Shown here in pieces: positions 1 through 6,529 of a stretch of DNA of 12,332 nucleotides. The notes below the pieces were generated by a model. That model was not told where the DNA came from, made no database searches, and worked only from the letters and a program-made list of their open reading frames with translations. The position numbers and the translations under genes are program-made. Numbering within the stretch: the stretch's first letter is position 1; each line of letters starts with the position of its first letter. Source of the stretch: an uncultured Verrucomicrobiae bacterium (GTDB taxonomy: Bacteria > Verrucomicrobiota > Verrucomicrobiia > Verrucomicrobiales > DEV007); NCBI GenBank assembly GCA_937898895.1, contig CALDKL010000376.1, positions 1 to 12,332 of the forward strand. The letters are read 5' to 3'.

Positions 1-585
1 GATGATGCTTTCGCTCAGGATGACGGAAGCATTGTTTCCGCCGAGATACATGCCCTCGCCGTGGCCACTCCCGTGGTGGAGATGGTTTCGCGTAAGAATG
101 AGGCGGCGGGCGTTTGCACTGTTCGCCGTGAGGTTCGGCCCGCCGTTGTCGTGAATGTGACATTGGTCGATCCAGACCTCCTCGCACTGGCCGAGACGCA
201 GGCCGTGGCTGCCCCCGGTGATTTCGAGTCCGCGAAGGCAAAGATACGATACCGGGCCACCCTGGCCCACGTTGACCACATTCTGCCGGTCGTCCGAACG
301 GGTCACCACGACACGGGCACCCTGCGCCGCGACGATCCAAACGGGTGCCTCCCTGGTTCCGCTGACACGGAGATCCCAGAGTCGCTCGACCCGATACGTG
401 CCCGCTGCGATCTCGAGCCGATCTCCCGGACGGAGGGCTGCCACCGCATTCACGAGGGCCTCGCCGTCGCCTTCGGAAAAGGGGATGACCCGCTGTGGTG
501 CGATCCGCGACCACGAAGGATCGTATGATTCCGCAGCAAGCATCGGGAGGGCGATGAGCGGGATCAACAACGCGGGGAGTTTCAT
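1..585 (-). CDS. Secreted right-handed parallel beta-helix protein (partial, C-terminus outside window)
   Basis: Reading leftwards, 195 codons are open to the window edge with no stop. The protein starts with a signal peptide (MKLPALLIPL, hydrophobic to about residue 17, probable cleavage after LAA). A beta-helix N-terminal segment follows (LRPGDRLEIAAGTY, residues 51-64), then short-turn repeats typical of pectate-lyase-like or PL6-like folds (GLEITGGSHGLRL, VWIDQCHIHDNGG, LILTRNHLHHGSGHGEGMYLGG). Such proteins are often polysaccharide lyases or hydrolases, but the catalytic part is not visible, so the substrate is unknown. The start lies 11 bp downstream of the preceding gene's stop, and the two proteins share the N-terminal motif, so they look like tandem duplicates in one operon. 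An alternative GTG at 600 would overlap the upstream TGA as GTGA. I prefer the ATG because it gives a clean signal peptide. No Shine-Dalgarno site is evident. Confidence 0.85.
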   Translation of the reverse strand, partial: MKLPALLIPLIALPMLAAESYDPSWSRIAPQRVIPFSEGDGEALVNAVAALRPGDRLEIAAGTYRVERLWDLRVSGTREAPVWIVAAQGARVVVTRSDDRQNVVNVGQGGPVSYLCLRGLEITGGSHGLRLGQCEEVWIDQCHIHDNGGPNLTANSANARRLILTRNHLHHGSGHGEGMYLGGNNASVILSESII

Positions 586-596
586 CGGAGGAAGTG

Positions 597-1925
597 TCAC
601 GGGGATGGTGGCGGCTTGATTCCTCGCTGGATTGGCCAAGATCCCTCGGGACGCGGGCGGGAAAAGGCTCCGAGATGGCGGGAGGCACCTCGTTCCATGC
701 CGTCGAAATCCCGCGAGAATTCCGTGTCCGAGGAAAAGATCGAAAGGTCGATGAGAGGGCCCTCGGCTTTCCCGGGCAGTGGTCCCAGCTCCAGCGCGGA
801 AGGTTGGGAGAGATGGTCCCCCGCGTCCGTATCGCGACCGATCTGATTTGCCTCGATACGGCCCGTGGCTCCGTTCGGAACGATGGCCCCGGCTCCGGCG
901 AAGATTGCATTGCCGGTGATGACGAGATCCTTCACATCATCGGCAGCGATGCGAATTCCTTCGCCGGAGGTGACAATGGTGTTGTGATAGACATGGGCGC
1001 GATCCAGGGGCAGATCGTGGTGACGCAGGGCGATCGCGGCTCCGCGAGTGGCACCATCCGAGAGGAACAGATTGTCGTGGATGCTGACCCGTCCCGAAGC
1101 CTGCAGGAGCGCCTCCCGTGGATTCTGCCAGAAGACATTTCCGTACAATTCGCAGATGTCCTCGGATCCGACCCCGCTCTGGGGAAAGCCGCCCACGAGC
1201 ACATTGGGTCGGTCGCCGTCGGGGCTGGGGGAATCTTCTTTGACGAAGACATTGTGACGAATCCGTGTGCGTCCGGGCGCTACGGGCAGATCGGGAAGCT
1301 TCGGACGCGACGTTTGGAACTTGATCTCCATGCAATACCCGATGGGATTCTCCACGAGATTGTATTCGATGACCCCGCGGAGGAAAGGGTCGGCTCCGTT
1401 CGAGTTGCCGAGATAGAGACCTGTGCCGCAGTTGCGGATGACGTTGCGCCGGATCGTCCAGTCCCACGTCGGGGTCTTCGTGGAGATTCCGACGGCCTGC
1501 TGCGAGGTGTTCCAGTCGCTGATGACACAGTCCTCGATGAGGATGTGGTGAACGAGGTTTTTCTCTCCGCCTTTCGCACTGATTCCAAAAACTCCCGGGA
1601 TGCCCTGCGGCCCTTCGCCGAGGATGGAAAGGCGCTTCAGGGCAACATAGCGGCAATGGTACAGTTCGACGCAGTTCGCAACCTGCCTCTGGCGAATCTC
1701 CGCGACGCCGTTTTCGGGTCCCTCGATCGTGATCCACGCCTCTGGCGTGCCGAGGCAATTGCTGAGGGGCAATCCCCGTTCGTAGACTCCGGCCGCGAGC
1801 CGGAGCGTGTCGCCCGCGCGAAGCGTTGTGAGGACCCGCCGGTACTCTGCGGGCGTCGCGAGCTTCACCTCGGCAGCCCCGAGAAAGGAACAAGAGAAAA
1901 CCAGGAGAATCCAGCGACAGCGCAT
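597..1925 (-). CDS. Secreted right-handed parallel beta-helix protein
   Basis: The protein is complete at 442 residues. It has an N-terminal signal sequence (MRCRWILLVFSCSFLGAAE, probable cleavage after GAA), so it is exported. LRAGDTLRLAAGVYERG (about residues 35-51) is the N-terminal strand and turn shared with the next gene downstream. It is followed by repeated beta-helix coils such as LIEDCVISDWN, TIRRNVIRNCGTGLYLGNSNG, RIRHNVFVKEDS, SIHDNLFLSDG, AHVYHNTIVTSGEGIRI and LVITGNAIFAG. The regular N-x-[FVI] steps match the right-handed beta-helix (PbH1) fold. Family members include polysaccharide lyases, epimerases and non-catalytic binding proteins. I cannot identify a catalytic lysine/arginine set, so no enzyme activity is assigned. 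A weak ribosome site (AGGA, 8 nt before ATG) supports this start. The gene lies 102 bp downstream of the M50 protease gene on the same strand and 11 bp before its paralogue. Confidence 0.88.
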   Translation of the reverse strand: MRCRWILLVFSCSFLGAAEVKLATPAEYRRVLTTLRAGDTLRLAAGVYERGLPLSNCLGTPEAWITIEGPENGVAEIRQRQVANCVELYHCRYVALKRLSILGEGPQGIPGVFGISAKGGEKNLVHHILIEDCVISDWNTSQQAVGISTKTPTWDWTIRRNVIRNCGTGLYLGNSNGADPFLRGVIEYNLVENPIGYCMEIKFQTSRPKLPDLPVAPGRTRIRHNVFVKEDSPSPDGDRPNVLVGGFPQSGVGSEDICELYGNVFWQNPREALLQASGRVSIHDNLFLSDGATRGAAIALRHHDLPLDRAHVYHNTIVTSGEGIRIAADDVKDLVITGNAIFAGAGAIVPNGATGRIEANQIGRDTDAGDHLSQPSALELGPLPGKAEGPLIDLSIFSSDTEFSRDFDGMERGASRHLGAFSRPRPEGSWPIQRGIKPPPSP

Positions 1926-2027
1926 TCGCCAGATCCTAAACCGATCGATTTATGAAGTCACGAAGTTCAGTGCTTGCGGGCAGGAAATCGCACATCTCCT
2001 CCGGGAGGGGTGCAATCTCTGCAATCC

Positions 2028-3140
2028 TCACACCGGAGAGCGACGCCACGAGGGGCGGTCCCCATCCCGGAGGATGGAGCGCACCATCATCAGTTCCCCG
2101 ATGTTTTCCGTGGTGACAAGTCCGACGAGGCGTCCCGATCCGTCGACCACGGGCAGTGCGGGGCAGGCGTTTTCTTGCATGAGGCGGAAGGCCACCTCGA
2201 AGGGGTCCTGCGGATGCACCGAGAAGGCACAGGGCTGCATGGCCTGGACCACAGGAGTGGACGGCCCTGTCGCGCGGAGCGACCGGATCATGGCATCGCG
2301 CGTGAGGATGCCGAGGACATGCTCGCCGTGATCGAGGACGGGAAATTCCTGCTGCGAGGTGCGAAGGAGGGCCTCGACGGCGTCGTTGATCGTGTCGGCT
2401 TCCCCGAGGCGAGAGAGTTCCGTCACCATGGCGTCGGAGATCCTCGCTCCGCTGCTGACTTCCTTCATCTGCGCCATCGCATTTTCCGAGGAGGCTCCGA
2501 GATATACGAAGAGGGCGATGAAGATGAGAAGAGGATTGAAGAACAGCCCCAGGAACCCAAATCCAAAGGCGAGTCCCTGCCCGATTCGCGCGGCGACTTC
2601 GGTTGCCCGGGCATGCCCGATGGCCATGGCCAGGAGTGCGCGGAGGACTCGCCCTCCGTCCATGGGGAAGGCGGGGATCAGATTGAAAAGAACGAGCATG
2701 AGATTCACCATCGCGAGCTTCGAGAGGAGCGAGCCCTTGGGATCGGCGAGGTCCGCCGCCTGACCCCAGTCGAACCGCAGGCCGATTGCGAGGAAAAGGC
2801 CCGCTGCCAGGATCACGTTCACGAGCGGGCCCGCCAGGGCCACGATCAGCTCCTGATGAGGTTTTTCGGGCATGCGCTGCAATCGCGCGACTCCGCCGAT
2901 GGGCAGCAGGGTGATGTCCGGCGTCTCGATGCCGAAGGCTTTCGCGGCGATGGCATGGCCGAACTCGTGAAGGAGGACGCAGGTGAAGAGCAGGAGGATG
3001 AATCCCACGCCCTCGAGGGCCGCATCCCTGCCTCCGACCGAATAGTATTGGATCCCAATGAAGGCGAGCAGCAGGAGGAAGGTCAGGTGGACGCGGACTT
3101 CGATGCCGACGACGGTGGCGATGCGGATGGACCAGCGCAT
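2028..3140 (-). CDS. M50 family (site-2 protease-like) membrane metallopeptidase with CBS domain pair
   Basis: This is a 370-residue integral membrane zinc protease. HEFGH (residues 58-62) is the M50 HExxH zinc motif. NLIPAFPMDGGR (153-164) carries the second conserved motif with the third zinc ligand, D161. Hydrophobic segments lie at about 20-32, 45-60, 97-120, 143-160 and 190-215. Residues about 232-355 form two CBS repeats (ISDAMVTELSRLG, FPVLDHGEHVLGILTRDAM, ACPALPVVDGSGRLVGLVTTENIGEL). This is the M50B architecture with a cytosolic CBS pair, which usually senses adenine nucleotides. Family role: intramembrane cleavage of membrane proteins such as anti-sigma factors; the substrate here is unknown. 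I chose the start MRWSIRIATVVGI because homologues begin at this point. The frame extends upstream to an ATG at 3221, adding 27 residues with little resemblance to the family. No clear Shine-Dalgarno site supports either start. The gene is divergent from the antiporter gene. Confidence 0.93.
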   Translation of the reverse strand: MRWSIRIATVVGIEVRVHLTFLLLLAFIGIQYYSVGGRDAALEGVGFILLLFTCVLLHEFGHAIAAKAFGIETPDITLLPIGGVARLQRMPEKPHQELIVALAGPLVNVILAAGLFLAIGLRFDWGQAADLADPKGSLLSKLAMVNLMLVLFNLIPAFPMDGGRVLRALLAMAIGHARATEVAARIGQGLAFGFGFLGLFFNPLLIFIALFVYLGASSENAMAQMKEVSSGARISDAMVTELSRLGEADTINDAVEALLRTSQQEFPVLDHGEHVLGILTRDAMIRSLRATGPSTPVVQAMQPCAFSVHPQDPFEVAFRLMQENACPALPVVDGSGRLVGLVTTENIGELMMVRSILRDGDRPSWRRSPV

Positions 3141-3271
3141 GGGGTCTGAAAGAGAGGAGGGGAGCTGCCGCAAAAAAAAGAGCCGACTCCGCCGTGAGAC
3201 CGCGAACGAACCACGGATCACGGTCTTCCGCTACCGAAAACCCCGTCCCGTTCTCGATCATCGAGGAGCCC

Positions 3272-3301
3272 TTGATCGCGCCCCGGCATGAGTCCGATAA
3301 C
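3272..3301 (+). promoter_or_regulatory. Possible sigma70-type promoter for the antiporter gene
   Basis: TTGATC (3272-3277) and GATAAC (3296-3301) are separated by 18 bp. Each matches four of six bases of the -35 and -10 consensus. The site lies about 45 bp before the antiporter ATG, inside the 206-bp divergent gap (3141-3346). I see no operator-like palindrome there. This is a consensus match only, so it is weak evidence. Confidence 0.25.
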
Positions 3302-3346
3302 AAACCTCTATTTTGGATTGCTGCGATTCGAAGGAACCTGTCTGGC

Positions 3347-4666
3347 ATGAATCCCGCAGCCATTGAAGACATCGTAAAACTGGTCCTCCTCAGTTGGATC
3401 GTCATCATCGCTGCTGCCTGGCTGATGGGGCGGCTTTGTGGTCGGGTCGGGCAGCCGCTCGCCGTGGGGGAAATCGCTGCCGGTCTCCTCCTCGGTCCGT
3501 CGTTTCTCGGCCTCTTCGCTCCCGAAGTGGTCACCTTTCTCTTTCCCGACGAGGTGAAAGGCCCCCTCGCCCTGATTGCGAAAATCGGTCTGCTCCTCAT
3601 GCTCTTCCAGGTGGGCATGGAGTTCGATTTCTCTCACCTGAAGACCAAATCCAGGGTGGTGGTGTCTTCCTCGCTGATGGGGATTCTCGCGCCACTGCTC
3701 GGGGGGCTCCTGATCGCGCCGTGGTTGCACCGCACCTTCGCACCCGAGTTGCCCAAAGTCGGTTTCATTCTCTTTGTCTGCATCGCGCTGGCCATCTCCG
3801 CGCTTCCGATCATGGGGCGTATCCTCCTGGAGATGAAGCTCGAGCGCACGGCCCTGGGCGCGACCACGATCAGCGCTGCGGCGATCGACGATGCGGTGGG
3901 CTGGATCTTTCTCGGGGTGGCCACTGCCATCGTCAAACAGGGGGATCATTTCTCCTGGCTGCCCTTCCTCGGCCAGGTGGCGATGATTCTGGTCTATTTC
4001 TTCCTACTCATGAAAGTGGTGGGTCCCTTCCTGATTCGGGCGTGGCGTCGTCAGTGTGCGGCCCACCGGACGGAAACCTTCACCCCCGGCTATCTCGCTC
4101 TGCTCCTCTGCGCCATGTTTGTCTCCGCGCTGATCACAAACAAGCTGGGGATCTTCGCCATCTTCGGGGCCTTTGCCCTGGGCGTGGCCCTGCATTCCGA
4201 ACCGTCTCTCGTCAAGGCCTGGCGGGAACGCTTCGCCGACTTCGTCATCGTCGCGATGGTGCCGATCTTTTTCACCAACACCGGACTCAACACCAAGATC
4301 GGTTCGTTCGACAGTTCCGTGGCCTGGATCGGCTGCGCCCTCGTCTCCTTCGTTGCCATTGCCGGGAAACTCGGGGGATGCGCTCTGGGGGCGCGATGGG
4401 CGGGCGCGAGCTGGAAGGAGAGTCTTTCCATCGGGGCGCTCATGAATTCGCGTGCCCTCATGGGACTGATCGCGATCAGCGTTGGCAAGGACCTGGGATT
4501 GCTCAACGACAAACTCTTCACCATGTTCATCATCATGTGTCTGCTCACCACCGCCACCACCGCACCCCTCCTGCGTCTCTGGCTGCCCGAGGATTTGAAA
4601 CGACTCGTGCCCTGGTGGAAAAAGAATGAAGCGCCGACTCTCTCCGGCAGCGAAGTGTCCGGATAA
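3347..4666 (+). CDS. CPA2-family cation/proton antiporter (Na+/H+ exchanger domain)
   Basis: This 439-residue, highly hydrophobic protein has about 12-13 predicted membrane spans and belongs to the sodium/hydrogen exchanger family. GEIAAGLLLGPSFLGLF (41-57) is the characteristic N-terminal motif. AAIDDAVGW (178-186) contains the paired aspartates D181-D182 that bind ion and proton in CPA2 exchangers, and K341 in AGKLGG matches the conserved core lysine. NSRALMGLIAISVG (367-380) is the usual N-[ST]-R-[GA]-L-M segment. Length and sequence end after the transport domain: there is no cytosolic TrkA-N nucleotide-binding domain, so it resembles NapA-like exchangers rather than full KefB/KefC. Expected role: exchange of Na+ or K+ for H+ across the inner membrane. 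The start at 3347 has AAGGA 11 nt upstream and begins a typical N-terminus. An upstream in-frame ATG (3194) would add 51 polar residues and is unlikely. Confidence 0.94.
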   Translation: MNPAAIEDIVKLVLLSWIVIIAAAWLMGRLCGRVGQPLAVGEIAAGLLLGPSFLGLFAPEVVTFLFPDEVKGPLALIAKIGLLLMLFQVGMEFDFSHLKTKSRVVVSSSLMGILAPLLGGLLIAPWLHRTFAPELPKVGFILFVCIALAISALPIMGRILLEMKLERTALGATTISAAAIDDAVGWIFLGVATAIVKQGDHFSWLPFLGQVAMILVYFFLLMKVVGPFLIRAWRRQCAAHRTETFTPGYLALLLCAMFVSALITNKLGIFAIFGAFALGVALHSEPSLVKAWRERFADFVIVAMVPIFFTNTGLNTKIGSFDSSVAWIGCALVSFVAIAGKLGGCALGARWAGASWKESLSIGALMNSRALMGLIAISVGKDLGLLNDKLFTMFIIMCLLTTATTAPLLRLWLPEDLKRLVPWWKKNEAPTLSGSEVSG

Positions 4667-4741
4667 GAAACCGCGAAGCGAGGGGATCGACCAGCCTTCG
4701 GGCACGGAGCATGAAACGGACGGATCCCTTTTCGAGTCCCA

Positions 4742-4763
4742 AGCCGGGTGCCATCCCCCGGCT
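4742..4763 (+). terminator. Inverted repeat after the antiporter gene (possible terminator hairpin)
   Basis: AGCCGGG (4742-4748) pairs perfectly with CCCGGCT (4757-4763) across an 8-nt loop, 75 bp after the antiporter stop. No T-run follows, so it is not a classical intrinsic terminator. It may stabilise the transcript end or simply reflect GC-rich sequence. Confidence 0.3.
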
Positions 4764-4798
4764 GGCCAGTCCCCCTTGCTACCTTGCCGAATTCGACT

Positions 4799-4812
4799 TC
4801 CCGGATCCGGGA
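4799..4812. repeat. Perfect 14-bp palindrome in the gap before the DUF3088 gene
   Basis: TCCCGGATCCGGGA is its own reverse complement. It lies 42 bp before the DUF3088 start codon, in the 188-bp gap 4667-4854. It could be an operator half-site pair, but no second copy is seen in the window and no -10/-35 boxes stand out around it. The rest of the gap shows no other structure apart from the hairpin at 4742-4763. Confidence 0.4.
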
Positions 4813-4854
4813 GAGACAAATCCCGATCCCGCACCCAAAACCCCTCCTGCCCCC

Positions 4855-5202
4855 ATGAGCGAAGACCGACTGTATCTCATCCGCCCCAGCTTCTTCCAGG
4901 ATGACCTGGGTCCCTTCTATTGCCCCGGCTGTGCGGAAGTTCTCGGACTCCTCGAGCACTACCCGTCTCTGCGAGATCGGGTTTCTCTTCACTATGTCGA
5001 CTTTGCGCGCCCCCGACCCGACCTCGTGGATCTCCTCGGGGAGGAGTTTCAGAGTTGTCCCGTCCTGATCCTCGGGGAGGACCACGGGGACCTTCCCTCC
5101 TCGATACAGGTTCAGCATGCGAAAGGCCACAGCTTCATCGAGGGGGCTCGCGAGATCGGCACCTACTTTGCGCGAGTATACTCCACGGGATTTCCGTTCT
5201 AA
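4855..5202 (+). CDS. DUF3088 family protein with thioredoxin-like CPGC motif
   Basis: This is a 115-residue soluble protein of uncharacterised family DUF3088. It starts MSEDRLYLIRPSF and then carries FYCPGC (C23-C26), a CxxC pair at the N-terminal strand-helix junction as in thioredoxin-like folds. HYVDFARPRPDLVDLLGEEFQSCPVLIL (47-73) includes the family's PRP...GEE-Q-PVL pattern, with P69 in the position of the thioredoxin cis-proline loop. It is therefore likely a small redox or metal-binding protein; no reaction is established for the family as far as I know. The start was chosen by family alignment. The same frame extends to an ATG at 4711, but the added stretch is low-complexity and proline-rich. 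No Shine-Dalgarno site is present. It is followed after 104 bp by a sulfur amino acid enzyme on the same strand, so a thiol-related link is possible but unproven. Confidence 0.85.
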   Translation: MSEDRLYLIRPSFFQDDLGPFYCPGCAEVLGLLEHYPSLRDRVSLHYVDFARPRPDLVDLLGEEFQSCPVLILGEDHGDLPSSIQVQHAKGHSFIEGAREIGTYFARVYSTGFPF

Positions 5203-5306
5203 GGTGTGGGGAATGCGCCACCCGGATCAGCGAGTGACGAGCTGCGCGGTAGGTGGAAAGCCATCCCGTGCGGGCATTTGACTAACACTACACCAGGCCA
5301 ATCGTC

Positions 5307-6464
5307 ATGGAATCGTCTTCTCCTCCCCGTGGTTTCTCGACTCTCGCCGTTCATGCGGGGACCTATCAGGATCGGGATACCGGAGGGGCGTGCAGCCCGG
5401 TTTTCACCTCGACGGCTTTTGCATTTCCGAACGCCACGGGAGAAAATATCTATCCGCGCTATTTCAATACTCCCAACCAGAAGGTGATCTGCCGGAAGAT
5501 CGCCGCGCTCGAAGGCGGAGAGGGTGCGGTCGCCTTTGGATCGGGCATGGCCGCGATTTCGACCCTGCTGCTGACGCACCTGCGGCCGGGCGATCACGCC
5601 GTCTTTCAAAGCGACCTCTACGGAGGGACGGTGCAGTTCGTCACTCAGGAATTGGTGCGACTCGGTATCGAGATCTCCTGGTGCGCCACGCCTGCGGAAT
5701 TTGCCGCAGCGATCCGACCCGAGACCCGGCTGCTTTACACGGAGACGCCCTCCAATCCATTGCTGCGCTGCGTCGACCTGAAGGAGGTGGCCGAATGGGG
5801 GCGCGAACATGGCGTGCTCACCGTGGTGGACAACACGTTTGCCACTCCGATCAACCAGAATCCGCTCGCCATCGGGATTGACGTGGTGATCCACAGTGCC
5901 ACGAAATACCTGAACGGACACAGTGATGTGAACGCCGGATTTGTCGTCGCGGCGGAGTCCATCATCCGGCGCGTCGCCGCCGGTGCGGTGAACCTCGGCG
6001 GCATGCTCGATGCCCAGGCCTGCGCCCAACTCGAACGAGGCATGAAAACGCTCGCGCTGCGGGTGGAGCGCCACAACGACAATGCCGATCAAATCGCCTG
6101 CTTTCTCGCGGGACATCCCCTCGTGGAATCCGTCAATTATCCGGGCTTGGATACTCATCCGGATCACAAGGTCGCCACGGCACAGATGCGGGGATACGGC
6201 GGGATGTTGTCGTTTGAATTGCGCGACTCCCGTCAGATTGACGGAATGCTGAGCCACTTGCGTCTCATCATGCCTGCCCTGAGCCTGGGAGGTGTCGAGA
6301 GCCTCATCTGCGTCCCGAGCCGCACCACCCACCGGACCCTGACCGCCGCCGAACGTGCCCGCGCGGGGATACGGGACGGACTGGTACGCCTCTCGGTGGG
6401 CATCGAAGATGCCGAGGATCTGATCGAGGACCTGACCCGGTCGCTCCAGCCCGGTCTCTCGTGA
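5307..6464 (+). CDS. Trans-sulfuration PLP-dependent enzyme (cystathionine gamma-synthase / beta-lyase / methionine gamma-lyase type)
   Basis: This cytoplasmic enzyme of 385 residues is the usual length for the Cys/Met metabolism PLP-dependent family. HSATKYLNGHSDV contains the PLP Schiff-base lysine K200. VVDNTFATP carries D175, which binds the pyridine nitrogen; YPRY (49-52) supplies the phosphate-binding Tyr/Arg; GSGMAAIST (78-86) is the cofactor-phosphate loop. ESLICVPS (331-338) and RLSVGIED (361-368) form the substrate carboxylate site with R361. The family includes cystathionine gamma-synthase, beta- and gamma-lyases, O-acetylhomoserine sulfhydrylase and methionine gamma-lyase. Sequence alone does not separate these, so no gene symbol is given. 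The YPRYFNTPNQ segment departs from the more common Y-[GS]-R-x-x-N-P-T pattern. The stop codon lies inside the first unit of a 15-bp tandem repeat. The 104-bp gap before it shows no SAM riboswitch that I can recognise. Confidence 0.93.
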   Translation: MESSSPPRGFSTLAVHAGTYQDRDTGGACSPVFTSTAFAFPNATGENIYPRYFNTPNQKVICRKIAALEGGEGAVAFGSGMAAISTLLLTHLRPGDHAVFQSDLYGGTVQFVTQELVRLGIEISWCATPAEFAAAIRPETRLLYTETPSNPLLRCVDLKEVAEWGREHGVLTVVDNTFATPINQNPLAIGIDVVIHSATKYLNGHSDVNAGFVVAAESIIRRVAAGAVNLGGMLDAQACAQLERGMKTLALRVERHNDNADQIACFLAGHPLVESVNYPGLDTHPDHKVATAQMRGYGGMLSFELRDSRQIDGMLSHLRLIMPALSLGGVESLICVPSRTTHRTLTAAERARAGIRDGLVRLSVGIEDAEDLIEDLTRSLQPGLS

Positions 6465-6499
6465 CCCGGTCTCCCGTGACCCGGTCTCCCGTGACCCGG
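6450..6499. repeat. 15-bp tandem repeat (3.3 copies) across the end of the trans-sulfuration gene
   Basis: The unit CCCGGTCTCCCGTGA occurs at 6450-6464 (one mismatch, T for C), 6465-6479 and 6480-6494, followed by a partial CCCGG. Copy 1 encodes the last codons of the enzyme (PGLS, stop). Because the period is five codons, each following copy repeats the stop in frame (PGLP, stop). It occupies most of the 65-bp gap to the convergent large gene. Confidence 0.9.
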
Positions 6500-6511
6500 A
6501 GCACCTTCGGG
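6495..6511 (+). terminator. Hairpin in the convergent gap, possible terminator
   Basis: CCCGGA (6495-6500) can pair with TTCGGG (6506-6511) with one G-U pair and a 5-nt loop, 30 bp after the trans-sulfuration stop. A competing longer pairing joins TCTCCCG (6485-6491) with CGGGAGA (6508-6514). No T-run follows. The position between convergent genes favours a terminator role, but the evidence is structural only. Confidence 0.3.
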
Positions 6512-6529
6512 AGATTCCCAACGGACGAG

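Noticed and set aside
594..1955. 453-codon open frame antisense to the beta-helix gene
   Set aside because: It has the same codon-register effect. The minus-strand product has a signal peptide and beta-helix repeats; the plus-strand product has no recognisable feature.
1936..1995. 19-codon minus-strand ORF (MCDFLPASTELRDF...) between the M50 and beta-helix genes
   Set aside because: GGAGGAG abuts its ATG with too little spacing, and the ORF is too short to distinguish from chance. A frameshifted tail of the M50 protein was considered, but the annotated M50 end already matches a normal CBS terminus.
1974..3149. 391-codon open frame antisense to the M50 protease gene
   Set aside because: It is a complementary-register shadow. 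The translation is very rich in Asp, Glu and His with no domain, while the minus strand has HEFGH, DGG and CBS motifs.
5203..5306. Possible SAM riboswitch upstream of the trans-sulfuration gene
   Set aside because: The 104-bp gap shows only short GC hairpins and no SAM-I, SAM-II or SAH riboswitch core that I can recognise. TTGACT at 5278 has no matching -10 box.
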